This document shows positions 25,497-40,200 of a DNA stretch of 64,000 bases, one piece after another. This DNA comes from Myoxocephalus aenaeus (taxonomy: Eukaryota > Chordata > Actinopteri > Perciformes > Cottidae). The notes below the pieces were generated by a model, which saw only the letters and a program-made list of their open reading frames with translations, was not told the DNA's origin and did no database searches. The stretch is taken from contig JBAMJR010000047.1 of assembly GCA_038501785.1 (NCBI GenBank), positions 2,327,001-2,391,000 on the forward strand, given 5' to 3'. The translations under genes were made by a program, and so were the position numbers. Numbering within the stretch: position 1 is the stretch's first letter; every line of letters starts with the position of its first letter.

Positions 25497-28400
25497 CTAT
25501 GCATGTAGCTTACATATATGTGTATGAGGAGAGATATGGGCTTTGGGGGGAAAAACTAATTAAAAAACAGAAGCTGTTTTTTTTTTTTCGCTCTTGGCGA
25601 TGAACAGAGAAACTGAACAAAAATTGCACAGGAAGAGAAGTGACATCCTTTGTGAGAATAATGTGAATCGTAAAGCGGGTGAAGGGGTTTGTTTACGGCG
25701 TCAGTCGGACGATGCAGATCCCGACGGGCCCTTTTTTTTGCTCCGGTCAATCAAAGTGATCCCCAAAGCGGGTCGGGGGGGTTAAAGGTCAGGGTTCTTG
25801 TGCCAAGAATAGATGGTTGGATTGATTTATATGGACCGCTTGGTGGCTTTTGTTCTCAATAAAATACAGAAATCCTGAAGTGAACACTAAATGGAGACCA
25901 CTATTATCAAAGAGTATCTACATGCATGTGGTGCATATACCTTATGTCTTTATGCAGTATATAGTTTTTACCTGTTCCAGCAGGTCTTCCACCTTCCTCT
26001 GCCAGCCTTCTCTTGCCGCCATTATCTCCAGTTCTTTCTGCTGGGAGATCTGAGTCTGCGCCGCCTGTTTGTCTGATTCGTACTCCTCCGTCAGCTCCTC
26101 CTTCAGCATACGCACCTCCTCCCTACAGAGAGAAGCGTGATGAGATTTATTTTATTCATGCCCGTTCTGCCTCGCTTTCTCCGGCTAAAAGATATCTGTA
26201 AGCATCCTCTTGCTTCCGATTGTGTTAATTTCCACGATCCCTGACGCTAATAACAAGTGTGATTGTGAGGCCGAGTGGACGAGCCGTGACAGATGAATGA
26301 GAGAACAAATGGGACGAGCAAAACAGGAGAAAGTGAGACTGACAGGCCGACAGAGAGTGTAACACATTTTGTTTTTTACCGCAGTGCATCTCTCCATTTC
26401 TGGTCCAAGTCGTCCGCCATCTTGTCCATCTTCTGTTTCTCTTCAGTTCTGATGGACATCACTCTGGCATCATGCTGCTGCCTCTGGGTCTCGATCTCCT
26501 CCTGCAAACACAAACAGGTGCACAAATGTTGTTATAATGCTCTGGTCTTTTTGCTTTGTTATCCTGCATGCCCCCTCTTCCTTTAAGGGACTTTTCGGAG
26601 AGTTAAAAGATAATAGTAGAAAATAAACTGCGCTACAAATGGCAAGGTTTTTTAATATATATTTCAGGCAAGTTCATTAGCTTCTAACTTTTCTTCAGAT
26701 CATAAATTGTGCTTTTTTAACATTGTTATCCAAACAGTTCATTCCTATGTTATCTCAAAATATCCCAAATAAGGTTGTTTGTGATCAGGACTTAAATGTG
26801 TCATTGTCTCTGGATAAACTTTCCTCATTTCTTTTTCAAGTCAAAAGGCCGAAAATAAATGAGTTTATTCTTTTATACTGTTTGTACTCAATTAATTATA
26901 ACCCCATGTCCAATGAAGAGTTTGGCACTCGGTGAACGAGTGCCGACTCGTGAACAATAACAATGTGAATCTTCTCAAATTGTTATCTCTGACCTGATGC
27001 AGCATTTCAACAGCTGAGCGTTGGATGACTCATAATGCCCACCTCCACATCTATTTATAATGCCACCGCTCCAGGGCATTTCAAATGTGCTGGTTCCCAG
27101 GCAGAAACCAACTTCACCAGGTCAGCCGTTTCCGCTGCGGGGTTTATCTGCTAAAGCTCGTCTGTTCAGCTTTGGGGTAAAGTGTTTAGAAACCCAGAAA
27201 TCATGTTTCAAGGAGACGTTTTCCATTTCAATGAGCCTAAATGTGTTCTCTGTGATATACACTTTTTCTAATTTGCACTAATAAAGACACAATATTTCCA
27301 TGTGGAAAGTCATTTGTTAGTTTTGACAATTTTCATACGATGAATTGACAAAAGTGTCGCTGGCAACTTTTGGGGTTCTTTTTTTTTTCTGTTGTTTTTT
27401 TTATTAAAAATAATAAGCGACCCCATGTTTCCGGCTAAACAATAGCTGGTCTACATTCACTGTGACGCAGCTGGCTCAGCGCTCGAGTCTCTCCTGCAAT
27501 GAGCTCAGTGTGAACACCAGATACAATCCTGTGCTCCTCTTTTTACCGCCCAAATCCTCTCCTTTTATAGAACCATGCAGGCTCTAATTATCGCTCCTCA
27601 TTCAGTCCCTCCGTCCTCCTCTGTCTCTTTTATTCCCCCTCTCTCTGTCTTTCACTGGGCATTTTGTATGCACTGATTTCATGTGTGAATTTCCACCAGC
27701 TGTGGCCTTTTTTTAATGCGAAATATTTTAACATCTTTGTGCACGTTGGTGTTGTTGACTTTGTTACGTTCAACTGCCAACATCATCCTTAATTATTAAT
27801 AATAATAATATGAATAAACAACGACCGGGCTCTCTCCCCGTCTCTCTCTAACACTCACACACATAATCCTCCCGTCTCTCTCGTCTCTCTTTGCAAACAC
27901 AGGACCGCTCAACTCAAAGTAGCCTCATCATCATTATCTCACAGCTGGCCTTCAGTGCTGCACTTACGTCTCAGTTAAATCCCATTTCCTGTGTTCAAAA
28001 TGTTCTTCCTCTCTCCCATCTCTCCATCCGTCCTTTTTCTTTCTTTCTCACTCCCTCTTTGTTTCATTCAAACTTCGGAGCATCTAGTGACACTTTGATT
28101 GCCTGCAAAACCGCCAGCAAACGCCATGAACTTTTGGCTGATCAGCTGACATCAGACTGTCACAATGTGACTGACTTAAGATTGATTTGTATTCACTACT
28201 CATTATAAGTAAAGTAGAGCTCAATTGTTACGCTTCCAACTAACTAATTACAGATAATTATTAGCGCTAACCTTGATAGTCTTTCAGCTGAACATGCAAA
28301 CATGTCAAATTTGTCGATAGGCAATCTTACAGTAGAATATAGTTTCCAATAATACATAAATAATGGATTATTTGATTTTTCCTCGGGGTAAAAGGGCATT

Positions 28401-31400
28401 CATATTTCCCCTATAATCAATGACAAATGACGTAGTTATTTGTAGGAGTTTATGGAGCTGTATTCAGGTATTTCCCTCACCTGGAGGTCAGTTAGCAGGT
28501 TGCTGGTCTCTCGGACGCGAGCTCTAGTGGCGTCCAGTTCAATCTTGAGTTTCTCCTGCGTTTCCCTCAGGCAGCTGATCTGTGTCTGAGCTGAGCCCAT
28601 GTTCTGCTCGCCTTCCCTCACCAGCTCCTGGAGGTGGGACACCTGAAGAGACCAACAGAGAGGTTATCGCATCGTCATCATCAGAAGATTGGTTTCGTTT
28701 TAGGACTCAAAGTAGAGTTAGAGGGGTATCCGTCTAAGTACGGTATACTTTGAATATTTTCTTACCCTTTTCCGGCGACACAAGAGATTTTAACCTGCAG
28801 AATATGGGAGCTGCTGGCCTACCGCTGCCTCCAGTGGCTCATTAGTTTGTGTTATTGTGTGACTAAAAATATGTTTTCCAACTTTCTTACCTCAACTTAC
28901 TCCCCGGTTCAGAGGATGTCGTATGTGTATAGATGGTAAAGCCCTCTGAGGCTAATTTGTGATTTTGGACTATACATTGAAATACATTTAATTTAATTTA
29001 ATGAAATCACCCACAAAGTCCCACAAAAACAAACAAACGGACAGATCGAGGCAGTGATAGACCAGCAACATCCGCAGTAAAATTACTGTCTCTTTCTCCA
29101 AACTCCATCTACTGGAGTAAAACACTGACGATGGAGAAGCACCTCATACTACTCCACTTTCTAAACATCTGAACGAAATATTCCTTCACTGTTCCGCACC
29201 TCCTGATTGGCCATGTTGAGCTTGGCCGAGAGTTCCTCTTTCAAGTTGTCGAGTTGCTGCTGCAGGCGATCTCGCTGCTCCTCCAGCGACATGCGCTTGA
29301 TCTCAAACTCCTGACTCATTTTCTGGACAGAAGAAGGAAGAGAAAGACAAAAAAAAAGGAAGAGGATGAGAAGAAGAGGAAACGTTATCTTCAAATCTCA
29401 CAGACAAAAACAACAACAAGTGAAACACTTTAAAAGATACATTATTGGTGCTTATGTTTACTATGACGGCCTCGCCGCTCTTCCTCTTCATTCCTGCAGT
29501 ATTGCCTCTCAAAGTATAATCTCTAAAAGAGGACAGGAGTTAAGAAGCCACTGTAAATCCCATTGGATCCATAATATGGAGTTGTTGAGTGTGAAGCATG
29601 GTGACTGAATGAAGACGGGACACGTGAGTTTTCATTTGAAACTTAAAAGGCCATCTCATCCAACCAGCCAACCAAACGGTTTCTATAATCCTTCAAACCA
29701 CAGCACCAAATCCTCGCCGGGCCTCACTGAATGTCTCTTATGAAATGCTCTTTTTTCTACTCCTCCTTGGTTTGCCTTTGCTATTAATTCATCATTCAGT
29801 GGATATGTTTTATTTTGAGTGTATTGTAGCAGTTCTTTAGACATTATACTGTGCTGCTGGATAAACAGCGACATCCTCAGAGACAGATTGCTGGTGAAAT
29901 TGAGTTCAAGCGCTAATCATTTCACAGGGATTTCAAATGTTTCCCTCACATCTGCTGAAGTAATGCTAATTCAGGGGAATGCACAACTCATCTAAACTCT
30001 GATTATCATGCAACCGTAGATCGATGCCAGCAGATGGGCTAAATATCACGATGTATACAGTCTGTCACTTATTATGGATTTTTTTTTATTCATATCATAT
30101 TTATTGAACGTTTTCAATCAATATCCTCATATAGAAATGTATATATTTAATTCATATTCATATCTCCTTCTAAATTAGCATTGCTTCATTGTGTAAATTA
30201 CAATCATGGGGTGAAACATGCACGTTGTAACGTGGGGAATCGACCCAAGCTCTACTTTCCTTCCCATCCGACGTGATGGAACTATAAAGCACCGGCCGTC
30301 TTATCTTATCCACACGGGAGCCAACCAGTAATCCTCATTCTTTAACCCAATTACAGTCGGCGGGCCTGTATCGCGTTGCTTTAAGCCATGAGGTTCAAGG
30401 TGCAATTTAATCGTCAATGAAAACATGGAGAATAAATACTCACGACAAACACAGATAGAAACTAGATAGCTCTGTAATTAAAACAAAGGCACACAAAACA
30501 AGGATTTAAATGATATTAAAAACAAAGTGCCGTCATGTTCCTTGTGGAGTAATAGAGGGAATACTGTTTTGGTGATTTTTAACTGAAGCTGCACCGATAA
30601 GTTGATTAATCAGCAGCTATTTTGATGATCGATTAATTGTTTTAAGAGCAAATATTTGGTGGCTCCAGCTTTTACTTATGCACATTATAGTAAATTGAAT
30701 ATATTTGGGTTTTAGACCTTCGATGACGTTGCCTTCAGTTCTAGGAATGTTTTATAGATGAAACAATTAAAATCAGATTAAGCTGAATAAACGATCATGA
30801 AAGTAATTGTTCATAGCAGCCACATAGCGGCTCTTTTGCTCTACTCAATAATACTCGGACTACAAACTGAAACCAGGACCAAAATCTCACCCAACGACCA
30901 GCGGAGTCCAGACAACAGCTAAAGACAGTTTACTGTGTCACCGTTACCTCCGTCAGACGATTTAATTCATTCATTAACGTCCACAGAAGAACGATCAGCA
31001 GCACGGAGATTAGAGATATGACTGCAAAGCCTCGATTCTGACGCCGTCTCAAATTGCTTTAAGTAGATTGTAGTGAATTATGAATTAATACAGAACAAGC
31101 AATTTGGAGAATTAGTCATTTTATTGCCTCGGCTCGGAAACTCGTTAATATCCTGCTGACAGACATAAAAGTAAAATAAAAAAGATGAAGATAAAATCAG
31201 TTGTTATAAAAATGACATTATTTGTCTTCTCTTTCCATCTCAGTGTCTCCCTCTCCGTCTTCCTGCATCCTCCCTCATTTTTCTTTATATAAAAACAGTC
31301 AGACATCAATCTAAAGATGACGAGGCGTAGTGCCGCTCCGGCTTACATAATATTCCCCTTTTCATCATTGCCCCTCTCTCCTTACGTTCTCTCCATCGCT

Positions 31401-34400
31401 CCTTAATTTCAGGGAATCTACAAACACACAACCCACACGCTCACACACACACACACCACTCTCGCTTGGCTTGGAGGCAGGATTTAATGTCAATGAAAAT
31501 CAACCAATTAGCAGTCAGCTTCAAACAGCATTGGACGTATGAGCTCAAGAAAAAGAAAAAAAAGGGAAAGAAATGTTATGAAAGAGGAGCGATATAGGAA
31601 GAGACAGGAGGAGAACATTGAGCTCAAAATTATTTTAAACTGTGTAATCATATCAGAGGCGGAAAATAAGCTGTAATGTTGAAGGAATAGTCTTTTTGAG
31701 ACACAATGCTGGGAGTTGCTCCGTATCATGATGCCTTCATGCCTCTGAGCCAATTCACTTCCACTGGACGTCAACACGCTCCAGTATGAATGGGATTCTT
31801 AATGGTCGCTGAATGCAGGTGGAGCCGTGCGAGCGTGAATACATCGGGTGTAATGTGCCGTAAGGGCTGCAAGCAGGAGAAAAACGAGCGCTCCTCCTCT
31901 TCTACCGTTCCAGGAAGAAGAGTACAAATTCTGCTGACCAATCAGAAAACGAGAAACCCAATCTCTCGTCAACGAGCGACTGGACGATTCCGGCGACGTC
32001 ATCCTGCATCATCGGACGACCTCTTGGACCCACGTGGGGAAATCTAAATCCAAGTGACTCAACTCACTGCTCCTTATGAGTTTAAAACCACACATTTCCA
32101 CACATTTCCTACTGCTAAATACTCTGTTTGGTCCATTTCGATTTGTCAACACAGAAGAGCTGCACCAGAGATCTTTTCAGGTCTCGCGTCCGGCAAACAC
32201 GTCGCTCTCAGTCTGCAGGTTTAGTCTGCGCCACAGTTGGATGAACCGCTTTCACACGAACCGAACCAGAGTGGCGAGCACACCAGAGTTAAAAAGCCTC
32301 AGAGGAAGCAATCAGCTGATCACAATAATGGCCACAAAGCTCACAGAGAGCTCCGGTGTATTGAATTAAGCCCCACTCAGCCTGGATTAACATTACAGTG
32401 GCATATTCTGCTCCTGTGTATTACAAATGACAGGATGTGGACATATTGCTTCCATCACATCAGCACCCTTAATCAGCCCATGAAACACATTCCTGCAGGC
32501 GAGCACACAGAGACGAGTAGGAGACAGGACAGTCCTCCCGAGCTGCTTACAAGCATGTTGTTGCTGGTAACGTAATGCGGTTGCGGTGAATGAATCAGGG
32601 TGAATTAATAAAAACAGTGTAATTTGATCTGTGTTTGTTAGCAATAAGGTCATTTGTATGGAGAGGAGAGAGGAGAGGGAATGAGGAGGGAAAAAGACAT
32701 GACAGGATGAAAGCCGCAGAGGGAAACACACAGGGAGAGAGCGATGTTGTTTTCACGTCTTAGTCTTAATGTTAACCTAATTAAATGTGCGCAGTCAGTT
32801 GAGCGAGCTGCTCATTTCTCAGGGATACATATTCCTTAATAGACTGAGGCCAATTGCAATGAGGAGGAAACGTAATTGCTGATGGTGCTGCACTGACGAG
32901 AGAGATACAAAACCCTGAGAGCAACACTCAAGAGCTGGATGTAATTACTGTTTTCATATAAAAACTGGGGCCTTTTCAGGGTTTTTCCGCCGTGGGGCTT
33001 ATATATAAGCTTAAAACAAGACGTCTGCTTTCCTAAGAAGGATAAACAAACAATAAATAGTCAAGACAAACAAGCTCTGAAACCTTTCCTTTGTCTGTTT
33101 TTCCACATATCTTAAAATCCGTCAAACCTGACAGCAGTTCTGACAGCAGTGTGTAAATATCAGCCGTGTGGTTACGAAGACAAAACACGGCCGTCACCGC
33201 ATTTCGTTCTTAAGGAATAAATAACTTTGTCAAGTCGGCAGTATTTATTCAAACCAATCTGTAGATTTACATCTCAAACCGCAGGAAAACAGAAATTCAC
33301 CATTGTTCCTGCAATGTGTTTGAAAAACAGTGGAAACTTTGGACTAACCGCCATGAGGAGTCTCTTCTCGTCCTCTTTCTCCTGCTGGGCCTCCTCCCTC
33401 ATGGACTGGTGCTTCCCCTCCAGCTCCTCCAGCGCTCTGACCTGCGCCTCCTTGAAGCGGTGCATCTCCTCCTCGTAGTGCGCTCTCAGCCTGCAGAGCT
33501 CCTTCTCGTAACCCTGGTGCTCCTCACGCAGAGACTGAGGAGAAGCAAAGGCGGATGAAACACGTTGAAATTAATAACGACCAGATTTCCCCCCCCGACT
33601 GGACTGGGATTAAGGAAAAGACAATATCACCTGTTCTAGTTTCAGCACTTGCTGTTTGTGCTGTTCGTTGGAGGCCTGGCTCTGGTTGAGCAGAGCCTCC
33701 CTCTCCTCGTCCAGCCGGCTGAGCTTGTCCTTCAGCCGGCTCTGCTCCTGGTCCAGGTTCCTGATGGTGGCCTCATGGGACATCTGGGTGGCCTGCAAGG
33801 AGCCGATCTGACCTGGGAGCAGTCAAATCAAAGTGTGTCAAAGAGGCAATCAGAACCGTCTCCACCACAGGCAGCTTTTAAAACTGATTGATCGCCAATC
33901 AAAACCTCCTATGAAAGACAAAAAAAGCTCTTATTTTAGTGGTGATTTGAAACAGTTTTTAAAACCAGGAGTTGGTAGTTATTCCTTTCAAAATTGTCGC
34001 TACAAACACAGAGTTCCTTTGACACTGTTCGGGGTCCATTTGCAATCAGCCACAACTGGAGCTTCTCTTTGGAGAACATCTGCACGCTGTGTGGATTTTG
34101 GTAACTTGAAAAAATGTAGGACACCTTCTCTAGAGATCTAAATCGGAAAAGGAGCGACAACCACATGCTTAAATAAACAAAGCAGGGAGAGTCAGAAGAC
34201 AATTGACCTGAAAGTGGATCTTCTCTGCTGAACAAGTGCCTAAAATATCTGTAAAATATCTGTGCCTAAAGTTAAAGTTAGTGGAACCTCTTACTGGCTT
34301 TATGGAGGATTTCAGTAGCCTGCTGTTGAACTCGCTCTCTGCTGCCGTCCAGCTCATACTCGGTGTCCTTCAGCTGCATCACCCAGATCTCTCCGTCCTG

Positions 34401-37201
34401 GATGGCCTCTTCCAGCTGCTTGTGCAGGTTCTGCAGCGCACACAGAAACAAGCAGATGTTCGCACAATCACGCCACAGCAATCCAACATGCAGGAGTTTA
34501 AAACACACTCGTATTATCTCCCCCACTGCAGCCTGGAGTCACATAAAGCTTCCCAGCTATTCAGACTCTGCAGATTTGCCTGCAGGACCATCAGCGCACA
34601 CCACATTAGATTTCCCTTCACGCGGAGAGATTCTTGAAAACCGTCTTCGCCCAGAGGCTTTCACTTTGGTCTTTTGTTTCCTGCAACCAATTTAGCCCAC
34701 TTTCCAACCCGCATTTAACCACACACAAAAAATACTTTATTATTTGTGCTTTTTTTTAGGAATGCTCTAAATACAATACGTTTGTATGAGCAGCAAAAGT
34801 CTTGTAAGGAACAATCCAATGAGTGTATCAACATACACACACACACACACACCTTGATGGTTCCCTCGGCGTTGGCCAGCGACGTCTGCAGTCTGTTGGT
34901 CTTGTCTCGGTTCTCTCGGGCCTCCTCATACGCTTTCTGGAGCTCACTCCTCAGCTTGGACAGCGAGCGCTGCAGCGCTGCTTCCTGAGCCTGGAACTCC
35001 TTACGAAGCTCAACCTACACATGAGCAGAGAATGACATCCGTCACCATCTAAGGAACATTTTGATGTTTTCCCCCTCAGGAGATGGGAGGAGCAAAACGG
35101 TTAAGGAGATAAATGACTGGACTTGGATCCATCAGGTGGAGACAATACCTCGGTCCTCTTCCAGGCCAGCAGGTTCTCCGTGGTGAGCTGGTGGGTTCTC
35201 CTCATGGCCTCCAGCTCCCTCTCGTAATACTCCTGAGCCTTGCCCAGCTTGGCCTCGTACTCCTCCACCAGACGGACCTTATCCTTCGTTATCTCCTCCA
35301 CCCTCTCCATCAATGCCTCCACCTACACGGAGAGACGGGCACATTAGACGACATGTCTTTGTGTTGTGACACAGTACATTTAGGAAGCTTTGGAATGAAA
35401 CCGCATATTTACCATCATGACTGTTTTGTTAAAAGATAAATATTATGTAATCTGATATAATGGATATTTAACAGTTGAGCGGAAAGGAAAAATGGGAATA
35501 AAACAAGGGAATGACACACAACAACAACCTTATATTTATAAACCAACTGCACCAACAAAACAACCCTATTTTTGTATTTATTTTAAAGCCAAAAAAACTT
35601 AATAAGCCTCCAAAACAGCAATTACTCCATCAAGTAACTTGCTGTACAAACTCTCCACAAAAGAGAACATGCTTCAGTCTTTCCAGAACACTCTATCTTC
35701 CTTCCTCTCTCACTCTTAGCCCACCTCTTGTCTATGGAGCTCGGCCAGTTTCTCCTGGTCTTCGGTGGAGGTGGCGCTCTGGTTCTGCTGGTTGTTGAGG
35801 AGTTCCTCCACCTCCTGGCGGTAGGTGGACCTCAGCTCCTCCAGCGCTCGCCGTTTATCCGCCTCAAACTGGGCCTGAGTTTGGCTGAACGCCCGCAGCT
35901 TCTCTTCAAAATCACGACGCATCTCCTCCACCTATTGAAACCACGAAACATAAACTATTCCGTTTGAATCGGTCGTGTCGTTGTTGCCAACTCCGTCTCA
36001 ACCTGTGCCAAGCTAAGTGCTCGCAGCATCTCTTGAAAATCCCTCTGTAATAATTGGAATAGTGCAGAATATTTAATTCCATTACCTTGTGCTGTCAGTA
36101 AACTTATTTGTTATTTCCCTCGGGGCCAAAAACAAATGCTTGCAGCTTCTCCAACGTGTGGAAACGACGGTTACAAAGAAACTGTTGCATCGAAAAGATG
36201 AAGAAGAGGTGGGAAAAATATACAAAAATGTAACATGGGATGTGATGTCATGTGATGTGATGTGATGGCAGCAGAGGTTTGGTAAAGAGGAGAGTGGACA
36301 AGTGTGAAGGCAGTGGCATCACCAACGCTAACTAATCCCAACATAATGAACTGATGATGAGCTCATTCAGCCACCAGCTCATCACATTTCAGCACACTTC
36401 AGGAGTTCATTTATGCCCACTGCCGTCAGACTCTACAAAAGCAGGCGTAGATGATATACGATGCATGACATGAGATATGTAATCATATGGGATTCATATG
36501 TATTTACCTGACATCTTTTGACATCTTTTATTGTAACTTTATAGAATCCCTGCTGAATGCTAATTGGATATATTGTACATCCAAAAGATGCTGACGCTTA
36601 ACGGAGGAGACGGGATCTTGCAACGCCCACAAGGTCAAACTTTTTGGCCATTAATATTATGTCAAAATATCTTTTATAAACTTTTGATTCTGTTAAATAT
36701 CTTTTATAAATAAACTTTTGATTCTTTCTAATAAAAAAAAGTGGTAAATATTGGCAGACAGCACAGATGCATTAGTCATAAAGAAGGTGGAAATAAGTGG
36801 CATGCTGGCACATTTGCTATATGTGAGATATTGAACATTAATATAACAGCAAACAACAATTTGCCAAGCCAAGACATTGTGGAAAAATGGCGTCCTGAGC
36901 AGAGAATGTAGCCGATTGCTTGCGTTGTCCTAAACATGCAATTTAAACCATCAACCTTTAGCTGCCTCAAGTTTATGTTACTGGATCTTTCAGGTAAAGC
37001 CAGAGTTAGCAGCACAGCTAGAAAGCCACTAATGACTTTTTGTGGATTTAAAGTCACTCGGCAGATTGAAGACATAGCTTCTTACCACGCTGACTGTTGC
37101 TAATTGTAATCAAATGAATATCCCAACCCACGAAAAACAACAGCCCAGATGTACATCCTCTTGCTTGCACTTACCTCGTCACTGGACATAACAGGCTGTG
37201 T

Positions 37202-37276
<75 letters not shown>

Positions 37277-40200
37277 GCCTTACCTCTCTGCTCATAGAAA
37301 CCACTCTCTGTGTGTGCTGGGCCTCAGTGCAGAGCTGTGAATCCTCCATTCTCTGTCTGTACATCTCAAACTCTGCTAAAGCCTGACAGTAACAAAACAG
37401 CTGCGTTACATTACTTTGACATTAAACAACAGCGACTCCGATACATTACGCGGCTGCAATTTCATGCAACCGCCGTGGCAGTCCATCAAGATTGATGCAG
37501 ATTTAATTAAACTGTGCCATGACGTGAAGATAATGACATAAGACGTAAATTGTCTCTATAATTTATGCATCTGTGAAGCTGGACCAACAGAAACAAACTC
37601 AACACAACCGAACGTGTTGCCCGGCAGCAGTCAATGACCTGTCTCTTCATGTGTTCGTGGAGTTCGACAGATTCTTCCAGACTGGCCAGCCGCCGCCTCA
37701 GGTCCACCTCGTCCACCATCTTACTCTTGTACTGCATGATCTTGTCTCTGGTTTCGATCACAATGTGTTGGACCTGAGCAACAGGGCGGGGGGGGAGAAA
37801 AACTGTTAATATCTTGAAAGCTGGAGAAATAAGTTAAGTACAAGAATTTAGGAAGTTACAGTTTGACATTATAATGAAAATCAAACACAAACATTGAAAT
37901 GTCTCGTTCCATTGCGCCATGTGGAGGAGTTCCAAATCCCACATACGAAGTGAAGTGGGTGGAAAAAAGAAGTAGAAAAAAATAAAACTAAGAGGCAGCA
38001 CAACAACTGCTGTCTCCAAATGTTTTCTTGGCAGGGGAGAAAAGACCCACTTTGAAAATGTAACACTTGAAAGCAACACAAATTAATAACCATGGGGCTC
38101 TAAAGCTTCTCTCTGAGGAAGCAAAACAAATGAAACAAACATGTAAAGCCCTTTCATATTGTCTTGTGTTTTAACAAACTTTTTCTGGAGATCAGGGTTT
38201 TTGATCTCCAGACACTATTTCTGTGAAACCAGTCCAGAAAATAAACTGAGCATTTAATCAAGAGCACAACTGGTTGTTGTTTTTTTTTGCAGCAGCTGGA
38301 GGTAGTTAAATAAGATTATATTCAAGGTAGCAAGCAGCAATATGACACAATAATCCATCTTTGGTCATGTACATCACTCACATTATAGACTGCAGATGGA
38401 GCAGATACACCTGTGACAAATTAAAGCTGAATGAATGATCGGATCGAAAGATGATGAATATAGATGCCTCTAAAGAGAGCATCAAAATGATGTGAATCAT
38501 ATCTCGTTTCCAGTCACCATATGTCAACTAATCTGAACACATAAGGGAGATTTTGGAGCAACGTGTAAAACACCAACCCCGCTAGTCGATGACCTAAAGC
38601 TGAAAATGAGCAAAGAACAGGAGAAAAACACGAAAAAGAAGATTTGGTTGCAAAAAGGAAATTAAGTCTTATTCAATTCAATATTTTTGGCTCCAGATAG
38701 AATGATGTCGACCAGAAACAGGTACTGAGTCGTCATTCTGTGACATTTTTTATTCAAATCGCAATGTATACAGCGGGAAAAAGAACATTTCGTGCAGCCC
38801 TCACACACACTTTGCGTTGTTTTTTTTTCTTTTCATTTGGCAGCCATCTGCACACGCCGCATCAAAGTGAGTTAATCAGCCGAAAGCGCCGGGCTTCAAA
38901 CCTGTAAACTGTTGAAGATAACAGATGCTGGAAGGACATGAATCAATCTTTACTCTATCTTCATTTAAAAAAAAAGACACTATATTCTCTCTGTGCAATT
39001 AAAGATGCACACAGTCGTAAAATGAAGGTGACACAGAAACACGTGAATAAATAATGTTTTTGTGCGACTTTGGAGAAGTCTATGTGGGATTATCTTCCCT
39101 CAAAATATGACGCGAGGGCGCCGTGCACAGTGCAGCATTGATCTGCTCCCTGCAGACAGCTTAAATATGGTCAGTGTTGACACCAAAATTGCAGTGTGAC
39201 AGTGTGCCTCCTGCTCCTTTCCTCCCACTGCAGCATCACTGCCAGTCACCAAAACACGGAGCATGTCTCTTCACCTAAATTCTTCCAATGAAACGAACGC
39301 CATTTAAACACATATTTATACTCTATATCTCTTATTTTCTGGAGTGGTGCGAGTGTGTATGTAATGAAAAGTGTTTTTCATACCTCGTCCTCGTGGGCTT
39401 CTTTCAGAGACTCAATTTCTTCCTCGTGTTCGTCGTTCTTGGTGTTGAGAGCATAAATTACCTGGAGACAGCAGGGGAATTAGACGTCAGAATGAGGCCG
39501 TGATATAAAGCTTTTTGTTAACCGTTTCAATATCAGATCAATAGTCACAGCGAAGAGAAAAAGCTCAGCTCGGCATTCAGAGTGCAACAAGATCTATACC
39601 AATACCATCAGGAAGGGAGAGAAATAGGTTTCGCACACTGATTAAATTGTGTATTCCACAGCAGTTGCTGTAAAATACACGCAAAGTGTTTTGTGTCTCA
39701 ATGTTTCTTTTCCAATTCCTAAAGAAAGCCAAGAAAAGCTAGGTGCTTTTTGTTTTTTTCCCCCCACACAAAACAAGCCAGAACAAAGAGGATGGGGCTC
39801 AGATAACAAAGTTGGTGCAGAGGAGATAAGCGTGCAGATGTTTTCATCTTCAAAATGAACTCGAGCCTCATGTGGCTCTCGGATATGGTCACCAGAAAGT
39901 CTGCTAGCTGCTGCGCTCAAACAAGCCTAAGTGAATAACAGCTTGTCAGTCACGCTCAATCTCCTTCCCCACCGATAGATAAGTAGGTAATATGTGCTGC
40001 AGGTAAATGATATGCAGGAGCTTTAAAAAAAAAAAAAAAGCTTAAGCTTCAGCAAATTGAAGCCCCCCTGTGAGCAGCGAATATTCAGTCATGGTCAGCG
40101 GAATTACAGCCCTGCAGGACTAGAAGCTCCACATTTTGTTCCACTTAAAGAATGAGGTGAGAAGTTACACACGGTGTGTAATGGACACATACATGGTCAT

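Larger units (their letters stand above)
22498..25971 (-). other. fam184a intron 14
   Basis: 3.5 kb with no exon supported. It holds (CA)n at 23333-23360, a short (CA)n near 24680 and (TG)n at 25471-25496. Reading frames of up to 145 codons occur but show no domain, no conserved motif and no splice logic. Confidence 0.6.
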
